Assembly (NCBI RefSeq): GCF_015356865.1
Contig: NZ_JAAFZA010000043.1
Location: 1-56,647, forward strand
Reading direction: 5' to 3'
Length of the DNA stretch: 56,647 bases
Origin: Catenulispora pinisilvae
GTDB taxonomy: Bacteria; Actinomycetota; Actinomycetes; Streptomycetales; Catenulisporaceae
This document shows positions 24,889-31,963 of this stretch, in pieces. The translations under genes and the position numbers were made by a program. Every line of letters begins with the position of its first letter. The first letter of the stretch is position 1. A model generated the notes under the pieces. That model worked only from the letters and a program-made list of their open reading frames with translations. It was not told where the DNA came from and ran no database searches.

Positions 24889-25788
24889 TCAATGGCTGTT
24901 GGTTACGAGCGCTGCCGCCTCAATAACCCGCACGGGGAATCCCGTCGACGACTCCACATCGGGAAACGTCCCGCCAGGCCCGGACCCGGTCCAGTCCACG
25001 CGCCACACGATCGTCGTCGTGGCGTGGAAGGCTCCGCCGGGCTCGGTTGCGGATGTGCGGCGGTAAGTATGTCCACAGGTCGGTGACGGTGCCGTCCCAT
25101 CGCCGTTCGGATGCTCCGGGAATGGGGTACCGGGACCAGCGCAAGTCTCGGTCGTCCCATCCCCCATGGACCACGCGACCTGCCATGGCGTCGCCACTGC
25201 CGTCACTGTCACGCCACCGGCCGTCAGCGTCACCGACTTCGAACTCCACGAACCGGGCTTCAGCCACAGCCACACTGGCAAGCCCGCCAGTTGCGGCACA
25301 TCAGCTCTCGGGCTCATCCCTACGTCGGGTTGGGGCATCACCAACGCCTGATACGCGTGCTGCGCGAGTTGTTGAGCACTGACCGTCGGGACAGCAGGAT
25401 CCGTTGGGGCGAAGACGAGGGAGGAGTCGACCATGCGCCCGTTTACGGTGCACTCCTGCTGCGTCATCTTTTCAGGTGCGGATGGGTCGCCGACCGTAAC
25501 GAGGCGCTGCACCAGCGGGATGAAGACGGGCACCTCCCGGCAGACACGCACGTCCGATGCGTTCGCCGGTACGGCCTTCGAGGTGCTCGCCGGCTTGGTT
25601 GAGGATCTGCCATCGATACTGAAATGGCACTCTGGTGCGTCGGGGTTCGTCGAGCAATCCGCGCCCACGACCCAATCACCGGCTGCTGGCGCATGGGCTG
25701 CGGGCGGAGCCGGAGACGGTGAACCGGAGGGTGCTGCCACTGCGGCGAGTAGGCCGACGACGGGAATCGGCAGCCCTCTCACGAGCAC
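24889..25788 (-). CDS. secreted PKD-like protein of the Tad operon
   Basis: 299 residues from GTG 25788. A hydrophobic N-terminus (LPIPVVGLLAAVAA) then proline/serine linker indicate a signal peptide or anchor. The segment WQVAWSMGDGTTETCAGPG followed by CGHTYRRTS has the GDGT...HTY pattern of PKD domains, with paired cysteines. Related proteins in actinomycete Tad clusters are often mislabelled ATP/GTP-binding proteins although no P-loop is present; none is seen here either. It probably acts on the cell surface with the pilus. The 5' end overlaps the upstream lipoprotein gene by ten bases. Confidence 0.7.
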   Translation of the reverse strand: MLVRGLPIPVVGLLAAVAAPSGSPSPAPPAAHAPAAGDWVVGADCSTNPDAPECHFSIDGRSSTKPASTSKAVPANASDVRVCREVPVFIPLVQRLVTVGDPSAPEKMTQQECTVNGRMVDSSLVFAPTDPAVPTVSAQQLAQHAYQALVMPQPDVGMSPRADVPQLAGLPVWLWLKPGSWSSKSVTLTAGGVTVTAVATPWQVAWSMGDGTTETCAGPGTPFPEHPNGDGTAPSPTCGHTYRRTSATEPGGAFHATTTIVWRVDWTGSGPGGTFPDVESSTGFPVRVIEAAALVTNSH

Positions 25789-26339
25789 GATCCGATCGCA
25801 AAAATCGCTAGATCAGTAACCCGCCACACCAGATCGGCCTCTGCCACCCTCGCCCGGATCAGGCGTCGGCCGCCAGCTGCCGCTCCGGCCGGAGGGCGGC
25901 CGGTCCTCGGATCGATCTCAGGAGCCGTCGAGGTGTCCGCACAGTCCTCGATCATGGCCGCCGTGGGCGCGGCACCTGGAGAAACTTGAGCTACCTGAGG
26001 ATGCGTCACCGGGGCACCGCCGGAGACCAGCCCTTGGGCCTGCTCCCGATACAGAATCCTTACAAGCTCGGCCAGCGCCTGGTCAGTGGCATGGTGAGTG
26101 AGAACCGAGTCCTTCCAATCCGCCGTCCGACCCGCAACCGCCGCGTCAGCCCACATGCCGGCGTAGGCGCTCAGGGCGGCATTGCGTGCCTGGTCGGTCG
26201 GGGTGGACACAGCTGAAGCCTGCGAACTGCCAGGTCCTGCGGTCGCCCTCACCGCGGGCTTCGACCCGGATTCCGAGCACCCGGCAGTCATCAAAGCGAT
26301 TGCGATTGCGCAGGACGCAACGAGTCTCGACGAGACCAA
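25779..26339 (-). CDS. lipoprotein, first gene of the Tad operon
   Basis: About 186 residues. The signal sequence ends in a lipobox (ALMTAGC), so the mature protein would be lipidated at Cys. The body is Ala-rich, with YAGMWADAAVAGRTADWKDS and a beta-rich end. The frame can start at GTG 26357, but that codon overlaps AGGAGG itself. TTG 26339 has AAGGAG eight bases upstream and gives a normal signal peptide, so I prefer it. It heads the leftward operon that continues to the LysM/BTAD gene. Function unknown; probably an envelope component of the pilus machinery. Confidence 0.65.
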   Translation of the reverse strand: MVSSRLVASCAIAIALMTAGCSESGSKPAVRATAGPGSSQASAVSTPTDQARNAALSAYAGMWADAAVAGRTADWKDSVLTHHATDQALAELVRILYREQAQGLVSGGAPVTHPQVAQVSPGAAPTAAMIEDCADTSTAPEIDPRTGRPPAGAAAGGRRLIRARVAEADLVWRVTDLAIFAIGSCS

Positions 26340-26427
26340 GCCGGGACGCTCCTTCACCTCCTGTATCCGCGATCAACGGATACGCTCTCACCTCGCGGAG
26401 ATCTAGACTTTCTATAGCGATCCATGA

Positions 26428-26457
26428 AGTAAAGGATGGACGCGACAGAAAGGTCAA
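26428..26457 (-). promoter_or_regulatory. candidate promoter of the Tad operon
   Basis: On the minus strand TTGACC (26457-26452) and TTTACT (26433-26428) are separated by 18 bases, a reasonable sigma-70-type promoter about 90 bases before the lipoprotein start. Confidence 0.4.
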
Positions 26458-26458
26458 G

Positions 26459-26476
26459 ATCACTCGATCGAGTGAT
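26459..26476. promoter_or_regulatory. 18-bp perfect palindrome, candidate operator
   Basis: ATCACTCGATCGAGTGAT is a perfect inverted repeat placed directly upstream of the -35 element of the candidate Tad promoter. This position suits an activator site. It also lies just past the end of the cyclo-ligase gene. Confidence 0.5.
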
Positions 26477-26528
26477 GAGGAGATTTTGATTGCGGCGACT
26501 ACGCCGTCAGCCGCGCGACGTGACCAGG

Positions 26529-27257
26529 CTACGGATTGCCGCTCCGCTGCCTGTGCAAGGAGAGCGCTGGTATAGCTGCGATTTGATCGTCGCGAAGGTC
26601 CCGCCACACGAGGCCCGTAGGTCGGCGCGGCTCTTCGCAGCGAATCACTTCATCAGGCGTCACGATCAAGTCCACACGAAAGTCATGCGAGGTCTCGGGG
26701 ATCGGCTCGTCGATGACCTGGAGAGCGTGAACGGGCGCCACAATCACCGTCTCGGCTGTCACCAGTCCGGCCTCGGTAAGCAGGGCCACTTCAAGATCTG
26801 AGTAGCCGGCTCCCTTGCCGATCCGGGCTCCGGACCGGTTCACAGCCACGCTGCCGCAGATCACCACGTCGATGTGCTGCATGGCGTTCGTACCGATGTG
26901 GGGGGCGAGCTGCGCGGTCTGTCGCTTCTCGGCCGCTTCTCGCGCCGAGACGCTCAATGTCTGAGGATCGAGGAGATAGAAGGGCTCAGCGGTCGCCATC
27001 TTCGGCACTGCCATGTAGAGCAACTTGCCATCTTCGAGCGCGCGCGTTCGAACGGCGATTTGAGCCCGGTCAGGGTTGGCTTTGACCACCTGCGCTGCTT
27101 GCCACTCTGGCGTCTCCGCAAGACGCTCAGCTGTACATTCGCTGCCGTAAAAGCCCGGGATCTTGCCGTAAGAGTCGGCAGGCACAGCCGACGCGTCGAT
27201 GAGCATGCGCCAGACTCGCTCGCGAACGGCTTGCTTGGCTCCAAGAATGTCGGTCAT
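26529..27257 (-). CDS. 5-formyltetrahydrofolate cyclo-ligase family protein
   Basis: 242 residues. The family's nucleotide-binding signature is visible as GARIGKGAGYSDLE, near residue 150, and the N-terminus (AKQAVRERVWRMLID) fits the usual KxxLRxxxxxxR opening loosely. The canonical enzyme converts 5-formyl-THF to 5,10-methenyl-THF with ATP. This subfamily is longer than the usual 180-200 residues and lacks some folate-site features, so the true substrate may differ. It lies 13 bases downstream of the XRE/TPR regulator and is presumably cotranscribed with it. Confidence 0.75.
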   Translation of the reverse strand: MTDILGAKQAVRERVWRMLIDASAVPADSYGKIPGFYGSECTAERLAETPEWQAAQVVKANPDRAQIAVRTRALEDGKLLYMAVPKMATAEPFYLLDPQTLSVSAREAAEKRQTAQLAPHIGTNAMQHIDVVICGSVAVNRSGARIGKGAGYSDLEVALLTEAGLVTAETVIVAPVHALQVIDEPIPETSHDFRVDLIVTPDEVIRCEEPRRPTGLVWRDLRDDQIAAIPALSLHRQRSGNP

Positions 27258-27270
27258 CGTCCACCACTAC

Positions 27271-28437
27271 CTAGATGGCAGCCATCAACGCAAGCAGCCG
27301 ATCGTTAATCTCCTGTACCCAGGGTTCGCTGCGCCAGGGACGCAGCTCGCGGCCAGCCTGGAAGACGATGTTCAGGCCACCACCGCCGCGGGTCAGCTCG
27401 ACGGCATCGATCGTGTGGTGCATCGCGGCTTGAGCCTCGTCCCGTTTCCCCTGTCGGATGAGGCTCAGCGTCAGGTTGCCGAAGGCGATCGACTGGCTTT
27501 TCTTCTTCGTCACGAGCGCCGATACCGTCCTGCGGAGCAGTGGTTCAGCGAGATTGGGCAGGCCTAGGGACAGGAAGCACGACCCGGCGAGCCGGTTGAA
27601 CTCATTGGGGCCGAAGTTGTCGGCGGCTGCATCGTCCGGCGTGACACGATCAAACTGGGCTTCAGCCTTCCCAAGGACAGCCTCGGTCTCCTTACGGTCG
27701 CCGGCCATCGCGCAGCCTTCCGCGACGTGCAGCAGGCTGAGCCCGGTGAGCGCGGGACTGCACAGGCTCGCCACCTCGGCGGCTTCGTCGGCGAGCGCCA
27801 GTCCTTTGGCGGGGTCCTTCTCTCCGTAGAGCGCTACGAAGCTCTTCCGCAGTACCGCGTACGACTCGGTCAACGGGTCGCGGACTTGGCGCGCGGCGTT
27901 CACTGCCTGGTCAAAGTATTTGATCGGCCCATCGTGATCACGTCGCTGGCTGACGTCCCACACCAGCTGGCCCATGAAGGTCGCGGATTCGGCCTCGACC
28001 TCCCCGAGTGCCCTCCGGACTCGGCCGCCCGTGGCACCCTGGCGGAGATATGTGATCTGTCCGTGAACGTGGCCGGCTACTCCGACGAGCGCGGTCGACG
28101 TCGCGGTGTCGTACGACTCATCGAGTTGGCGGATCCGCTCGTGAAGGTGCGCCACGGCTACCAGATCGACGCTCGATGGGTGCTGCAGCACGTAGGCCAG
28201 TCGCTCGCCGGGTTCACTCTGGATGACCGCGATGTCGTCCAAGAGGGCTTGCAACTCATCAGCGGACACCCGCAGCGCGCGAGCGAGTTTGGGGCGGAGC
28301 CAAGCCTGCGGTTCGTTCTCAGCCGACTCCCATCGGACGACGGTCGAACGCTCGACGCCCAGGTACAGCGCCAGCTGCTCTTGGGTGAATCCGGCGGCCT
28401 TCCGCCGCTTCGCGAACTTGACCCGCTTGCCGGCCAC
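27271..28437 (-). CDS. XRE-family regulator with TPR-like C-terminal domain
   Basis: 388 residues. The N-terminal helix-turn-helix is KRRKAAGFTQEQLALYLGVE followed by RSTVVRWESAENEP, near residues 10-45. The rest is a helical, TPR-like solenoid (EVASLCSPALTGLSLLHVAEG, NRLAGSCFLSLGLPNLAEPL). This architecture is common among actinomycete regulators that sense a small molecule or peptide through the repeats. It is divergent from the resolvase-like gene at 28670 and is followed by the cyclo-ligase gene, so both flanks are candidate targets. Confidence 0.85.
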   Translation of the reverse strand: MAGKRVKFAKRRKAAGFTQEQLALYLGVERSTVVRWESAENEPQAWLRPKLARALRVSADELQALLDDIAVIQSEPGERLAYVLQHPSSVDLVAVAHLHERIRQLDESYDTATSTALVGVAGHVHGQITYLRQGATGGRVRRALGEVEAESATFMGQLVWDVSQRRDHDGPIKYFDQAVNAARQVRDPLTESYAVLRKSFVALYGEKDPAKGLALADEAAEVASLCSPALTGLSLLHVAEGCAMAGDRKETEAVLGKAEAQFDRVTPDDAAADNFGPNEFNRLAGSCFLSLGLPNLAEPLLRRTVSALVTKKKSQSIAFGNLTLSLIRQGKRDEAQAAMHHTIDAVELTRGGGGLNIVFQAGRELRPWRSEPWVQEINDRLLALMAAI

Positions 28438-28669
28438 CTCATCACCTCACTCATCCGGACCCTTCCGTAGCGTAGTCACCCCGTTGCGTAATCGCTGGTC
28501 AAACCGAAGGTTGCCTCAAAAACGCCTCAGGAGTGCCACATGGCTGCTGTGGGACACCGCTGATCAGGGGGCTTTGCTGAGTATCAGCCGGGTCGACGGC
28601 TCACCAAATCCCGCGGGGAACGTCGAGCCGGCCGCCACCAATCACCGTCGGCGATGACAAGGGGCAGCC

Positions 28670-28993
28670 ATGGCCTTACCCATCTACGGCTACATGCGGA
28701 TCGCAGCGGACACCGATTGTCCCGCCGAGACCGCACGCGTCACAGCAGAGCTGGAGACGTTCGCGCGGCAGGAGGGGTCCTCGCTGGAGGACGTGTTCAT
28801 AGAACACCTCGGAACGAAGAACCCGGCGTTCGATGGTCTGGTCGAACGGCTCAAGAGGTCTGAGACCAGGAACGTACTCGTTCCGTCCCTATGGCATTTC
28901 GCCCGGCTTCCCGGGCCCCAAGAGGCCATGCGGCAGCACATCCAGAGTGAGACCGGCGCCCAGGTCTGGGTCATCCAGGGAAGGCCGCGGTGA
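28670..28993 (+). CDS. resolvase-N-like protein without the catalytic serine
   Basis: 107 residues. YGYMRIAADTDCPAETARV, EGSSLEDVFIEHLGTKNPAF and NVLVPSLWHFARLPGPQEAM follow the order of the serine-recombinase catalytic domain (YGYxRVS..., ...DxxxSG..., ...VvxxldRlxR). The catalytic Ser after YxRV is replaced by Ala, and the RxSR-type arginines are missing. It has no C-terminal DNA-binding part. It is therefore unlikely to cut DNA and may be a repurposed regulatory or structural protein. It is first of a tight rightward trio with genes 5 and 4 bases apart. Confidence 0.65.
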   Translation: MALPIYGYMRIAADTDCPAETARVTAELETFARQEGSSLEDVFIEHLGTKNPAFDGLVERLKRSETRNVLVPSLWHFARLPGPQEAMRQHIQSETGAQVWVIQGRPR

Positions 28994-28997
28994 CGTC

Positions 28998-29306
28998 ATG
29001 AACGAGCAGATCGAAGGTGCGTCGATGGCGTTCCGGGGCTCGGAGCGGCAGATCCTTGAACGTCTGGACGTATTCCGCCTCCGCGGCGTCCATCCAGAAA
29101 CGATCAACGCGGCTGTGCGACAGGTCAAAGCCGGTCACAGCCACATCGAGTGCGCAGGCGAACGCTTCGACGTCGCTGCGCCGGACTGGTCGATCGTCCA
29201 GGACGTCTACGGCTGCGACAAAGGGCGGGACTGCCTGGACGTCTCCAAGGGACAGCACGAGGGCTTCGAAGCCATAATTCGCGCTCGAACGAACGCAGCG
29301 CGGTGA
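28998..29306 (+). CDS. hypothetical protein of the anti-sigma cassette
   Basis: 102 residues from ATG 28998, four bases after the resolvase-like gene. Visible features are a helical N-terminal half (SERQILERLDVFRLRGV, INAAVRQVKAGHSHIE) and an acidic middle (DWSIVQDVYGCDKGRDCLDV) with two cysteines. I do not recognise the family. The spacing between the resolvase-like gene and the ATP-binding protein argues for a shared transcript and related function. Confidence 0.55.
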   Translation: MNEQIEGASMAFRGSERQILERLDVFRLRGVHPETINAAVRQVKAGHSHIECAGERFDVAAPDWSIVQDVYGCDKGRDCLDVSKGQHEGFEAIIRARTNAAR

Positions 29307-29309
29307 GCC

Positions 29310-29774
29310 GTGTCCCACTACTCCATCACGCTCCCAGGCAGCACAGAGTGCATTCACGAGGCGCGCACGTGGGTCCATGACACGCTTGGCGAGAATCAGG
29401 GCGTCGATGACGCGGTGCTGGTCGCGTCCGAACTCGCCACTAACGCCATCCGGCACTCTGCCAGCGGTCGACCCGGCGGCACCTTCACGCTGCATGTCGC
29501 GGCCTTCAGCGATCGGTGGCACGTGCGCGTGGACGACGCCGGCGGACTCAACGTGCCCCGGATCCAAGCGGTCGACGACGACCAGGACGAAGCCGGCCGA
29601 GGGCTGGCCATGGTCGCCAGCCTGTCGTTGAGGTGGGGCGTCTTCGGCGACTACCACGCACGCGGCGTATGGGCCGACGTCCCGACTCCTAACAGCGTCA
29701 GCTCCGACGATGAGAGCGAGGCGTACTTCCCGCTGCTGAACAACCTCGAAAGCGGAGCCATCAGGCACTGCTGA
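29310..29774 (+). CDS. RsbW-type ATP-binding (HATPase) protein
   Basis: 154 residues from GTG 29310. The Bergerat ATP-binding fold is seen as VASELATNAIRHSASGRPGG (N box), WHVRVDDAGG (G1 box DxxGG) and AGRGLAMVASLSLRWG (G2 box). Short single-domain members of this type in actinomycetes act as anti-sigma factors or serine kinases toward anti-sigma-factor antagonists, or have unknown partners. No sigma factor or STAS-domain antagonist lies next to it, so its partner must be elsewhere. It is last gene of a three-gene rightward unit. Confidence 0.8.
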   Translation: MSHYSITLPGSTECIHEARTWVHDTLGENQGVDDAVLVASELATNAIRHSASGRPGGTFTLHVAAFSDRWHVRVDDAGGLNVPRIQAVDDDQDEAGRGLAMVASLSLRWGVFGDYHARGVWADVPTPNSVSSDDESEAYFPLLNNLESGAIRHC

Positions 29775-29796
29775 TCACCAACGGAGCGAACGCCGC

Positions 29797-30627
29797 TCAG
29801 GGCACATCGTTTGCCACTCTGCCCACGGCCAGCAGGTGGCTTGCCGCAGCCAGCAATTCGGGATGGCCGTCGGCGAGCCGAGCGGCGGCCAGCACCGAGG
29901 CGAACAGCGGATCATCGACCTCGCCGATGGCCACGCCCCGGGCCTCGGCGGCCCGCAGCATCCCCCAGGCCGGACCTTCCACGCCGAACACCTGCACGTC
30001 GGCGATGCCTGCGGCGGCCATCTCGTCGGCCAGCAGCGCCGGGGGGTGGAAGAACGCGGTGGTGAAACGGCCCGGCGGCGGCTTGATCAGCTCGCCGGAG
30101 GCCATGATGCCGGCGACCGAGGCGTGCACGCCGGGCCGGGCGAGGATCCCGAGGCCGGCATTCTCGAACAGGGACGCGAAGCGTCCGATCGCGGCGGCGG
30201 CGACCACGGCACCGGGGCGGGCGACCCGAACCGCCTCAGACAGCACCAGAGCCCGATCCTTGGGATCGGGAAGGTGATACAGCGGCCCCATCAGCAGCAC
30301 CGCGTCGAAGGACGCCGATTCAACCGGCAGGTCGCGCGCGTCGCCGAGCTCAGCGGGCAGGCCAGCGTCCCGGGCCGCGGCCACGTGCTTGGGCATCGGG
30401 TCGATAAGCAGGCAGCGGTGACCGTCGTCGGTCAGCCAGGACGAGTGGACGCCGGTCCCTCCGCCGACGTCCAGGACGTCGAAGCCCCCCTCTGGCAGGA
30501 AGCGACGCAGGATCTCCTGGGTGCGCAGCAGTTCCAGCCGCCCATCCGCCGCGTCTAGCAGGCGCCTGGCCTCGTCCTTGCCGCCGTAGTAGTCCGCGAT
30601 CTCGGGAGCTAGTGAGAGTCCGTCCAT
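29797..30627 (-). CDS. class I SAM-dependent methyltransferase
   Basis: 276 residues from ATG 30627. Motif I is FDVLDVGGGTGVHSSWL, the acidic end of beta-2 is CLLIDP, then AELGDARDLPVESASFD and VLLMGPLYHLPDPKDR, the normal order for a class I methyltransferase. The substrate cannot be read from sequence. It is divergent from a GntR regulator, and their shared promoter region holds a 16-bp palindrome that also occurs at the RiPP operon promoter, so it may be controlled with that operon and could modify the peptide or protect the cell. An upstream extension of the frame overlaps the regulator and was rejected. Confidence 0.8.
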   Translation of the reverse strand: MDGLSLAPEIADYYGGKDEARRLLDAADGRLELLRTQEILRRFLPEGGFDVLDVGGGTGVHSSWLTDDGHRCLLIDPMPKHVAAARDAGLPAELGDARDLPVESASFDAVLLMGPLYHLPDPKDRALVLSEAVRVARPGAVVAAAAIGRFASLFENAGLGILARPGVHASVAGIMASGELIKPPPGRFTTAFFHPPALLADEMAAAGIADVQVFGVEGPAWGMLRAAEARGVAIGEVDDPLFASVLAAARLADGHPELLAAASHLLAVGRVANDVP

Positions 30628-30654
30628 GGGATGGATTCTGCCCGCTAAAGTGGG

Positions 30655-30670
30655 GGTGGACCAGTCCACC
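30655..30670. promoter_or_regulatory. GntR operator candidate, site 1
   Basis: GGTGGACCAGTCCACC: two 7-bp arms (GGTGGAC/GTCCACC) with a 2-base centre, 15 bases before the GntR start codon and 27 bases before the divergent methyltransferase start. The reverse complement of the same 16-mer recurs at 31473-31488. Confidence 0.7.
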
Positions 30671-30685
30671 ATGTCAGGAGATTCG

Positions 30686-31417
30686 ATGGCGCCGACCCTG
30701 CACGAGCAGATCACGGGACAGCTGCGCGAGCAGATGGAGGACGGGACGCTGCCGCCAGGCGCGCCAGTTCCCTCCAGCCGGGCCTTGGCTGACCAGTGGG
30801 GCTGCTCGCGGGTGACCGCCTCGGACGCACTGCGGGCGCTGGCCCGCGACGGGTTGATCCTCGATCGCAAGGGGCTGGGGTTCTTCGTCACTGACACCCC
30901 GGTTGCACGTCCAGCCGGGCGACGCACGGCTGGCACAGCCCGCGTCGACGGGGCGCTGCCGTTCAAGATCCTTGGCCGACCCGGCTACCGGGTCCCGCCG
31001 CCGCATGTCGCCGCCACCCTGGGTATCGCCGAGGGCGAAGAAGCCCTGGCCCGCACCAGGCTGCTGCACCTGCCCGGCGGCGAGCCGGTGTCGGTGGTCA
31101 CGGCCTGGTTCGCCCGGAGCGTCGCCGAGCATTGCGAACTGCTGCATCGCACCGCGCCGATTCCGGGTGGCACGACCAGACACATCGTCGCTCGCACCGG
31201 CCTGCGCCCGGTACTCGGCCGCGACGTGACGACTCCGGCCGTCGCCGCGGACTTGGACGCCGACGTCCGCACGGCGCTGGGCCTGGCCGCCGAGGCGGCG
31301 GTGCTGGTAGTGCTGCACATCGCCCAAACCGCCGACGACACTGCGGTGGTGGTCGAGGAGGGCTTCACCGGCGGTGGATTCGCCGAGCGCGTCGACGAGT
31401 ACCCGATGGACGTCTGA
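30686..31417 (+). CDS. GntR-family regulator with UTRA domain
   Basis: 243 residues from ATG 30686, chosen because AGGAG lies five bases upstream; frames starting earlier would run through the palindromic operator. The N-terminal winged helix reads LHEQITGQLREQMEDGTLPP, then VPSSRALADQWGCSRVTASD and ALRALARDGLILDRKGLGFF. The C-terminal part (ALARTRLLHLPGGEPVSVVT, EEGFTGGGFAERVDEYP) is a UTRA ligand-binding domain as in the HutC subfamily. It probably represses its own gene, the divergent methyltransferase and the RiPP operon 120 bp downstream through two identical palindromes. The ligand is unknown. Confidence 0.87.
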   Translation: MAPTLHEQITGQLREQMEDGTLPPGAPVPSSRALADQWGCSRVTASDALRALARDGLILDRKGLGFFVTDTPVARPAGRRTAGTARVDGALPFKILGRPGYRVPPPHVAATLGIAEGEEALARTRLLHLPGGEPVSVVTAWFARSVAEHCELLHRTAPIPGGTTRHIVARTGLRPVLGRDVTTPAVAADLDADVRTALGLAAEAAVLVVLHIAQTADDTAVVVEEGFTGGGFAERVDEYPMDV

Positions 31418-31472
31418 CAGCGCCTGGATCACCCTCGATGGCGGCGAAGCCACATAAGGCCTTGACTGGACT

Positions 31473-31488
31473 GGTGGACTGGTCCACC
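31473..31488 (+). promoter_or_regulatory. GntR operator candidate, site 2, at RiPP operon promoter
   Basis: GGTGGACTGGTCCACC, the reverse complement of site 1. It occupies the spacer between TGGACT (31467-31472) and TAGTTA (31490-31495), a plausible -35/-10 pair, about 50 bases before the first gene of the RiPP operon. A bound dimer here would block RNA polymerase. Confidence 0.65.
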
Positions 31489-31536
31489 TTAGTTAGTGCT
31501 CGGACATACGCGACCCCCTGAGAGCGCGAGGCGACC

Positions 31537-31944
31537 ATGAGCACTGACACAGCGCGCACCGACGCGCCCATCACACGCCCTGAAGCAACAGACCTGTTGG
31601 CGATCCCCGACCTGCCAACAGTGACCTGCGAGGCCTTCCCCCCACCGCGCGACCTGGAGCAGTTTCGAGCCGCCTCGGCCGCCGCAGAAGGCGACCCGGT
31701 CGAGGAGATCGACGCCTGCCTGGTCCGGAGCGACATGACCATCTGGTTTCCCGACCCGGCACCGGGCCGTTGGCGGCCGGTGAGGAAAGGCAACGTCGCC
31801 GGCCCCAAGACGGTGATCGAGTTCGCCGTCCCGCCTCCGTATTCGTCCTCTTGGACACTCGCCTCCGACCGGCCTGTCTGCCGACGGATCACCTCCCAGG
31901 AGACCCGTCTATCATCGCCCGACGCCGAGTCCAGCCACGTCTGA
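31537..31944 (+). CDS. hypothetical protein, first gene of the RiPP operon
   Basis: 135 residues from ATG 31537 with GAGG five bases upstream. Visible features: an acidic middle (AAEGDPVEEIDACLVRSDMT), MTIWFPDPAPGRWRPVRKGN, and a Ser-rich C-terminus. No domain recognised. It is 19 bases before the radical SAM gene and downstream of a promoter with a GntR-type operator, so it is presumably cotranscribed. It could be a peptide-binding or partner protein for the maturase, but nothing in its sequence shows this. Confidence 0.6.
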   Translation: MSTDTARTDAPITRPEATDLLAIPDLPTVTCEAFPPPRDLEQFRAASAAAEGDPVEEIDACLVRSDMTIWFPDPAPGRWRPVRKGNVAGPKTVIEFAVPPPYSSSWTLASDRPVCRRITSQETRLSSPDAESSHV

Positions 31945-31963
31945 GCTGGGAGGAGAACGCGTC

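Noticed and set aside
28971..29768. 265-residue leftward frame
   Set aside because: Antisense to the unknown gene and the ATP-binding protein gene, both of which have tight operon spacing and (for the latter) clear motifs.
29797..30966. longer 389-residue start for the methyltransferase
   Set aside because: The extra 113 residues overlap the GntR gene and its operator and lack methyltransferase character; ATG 30627 gives a normal family length.
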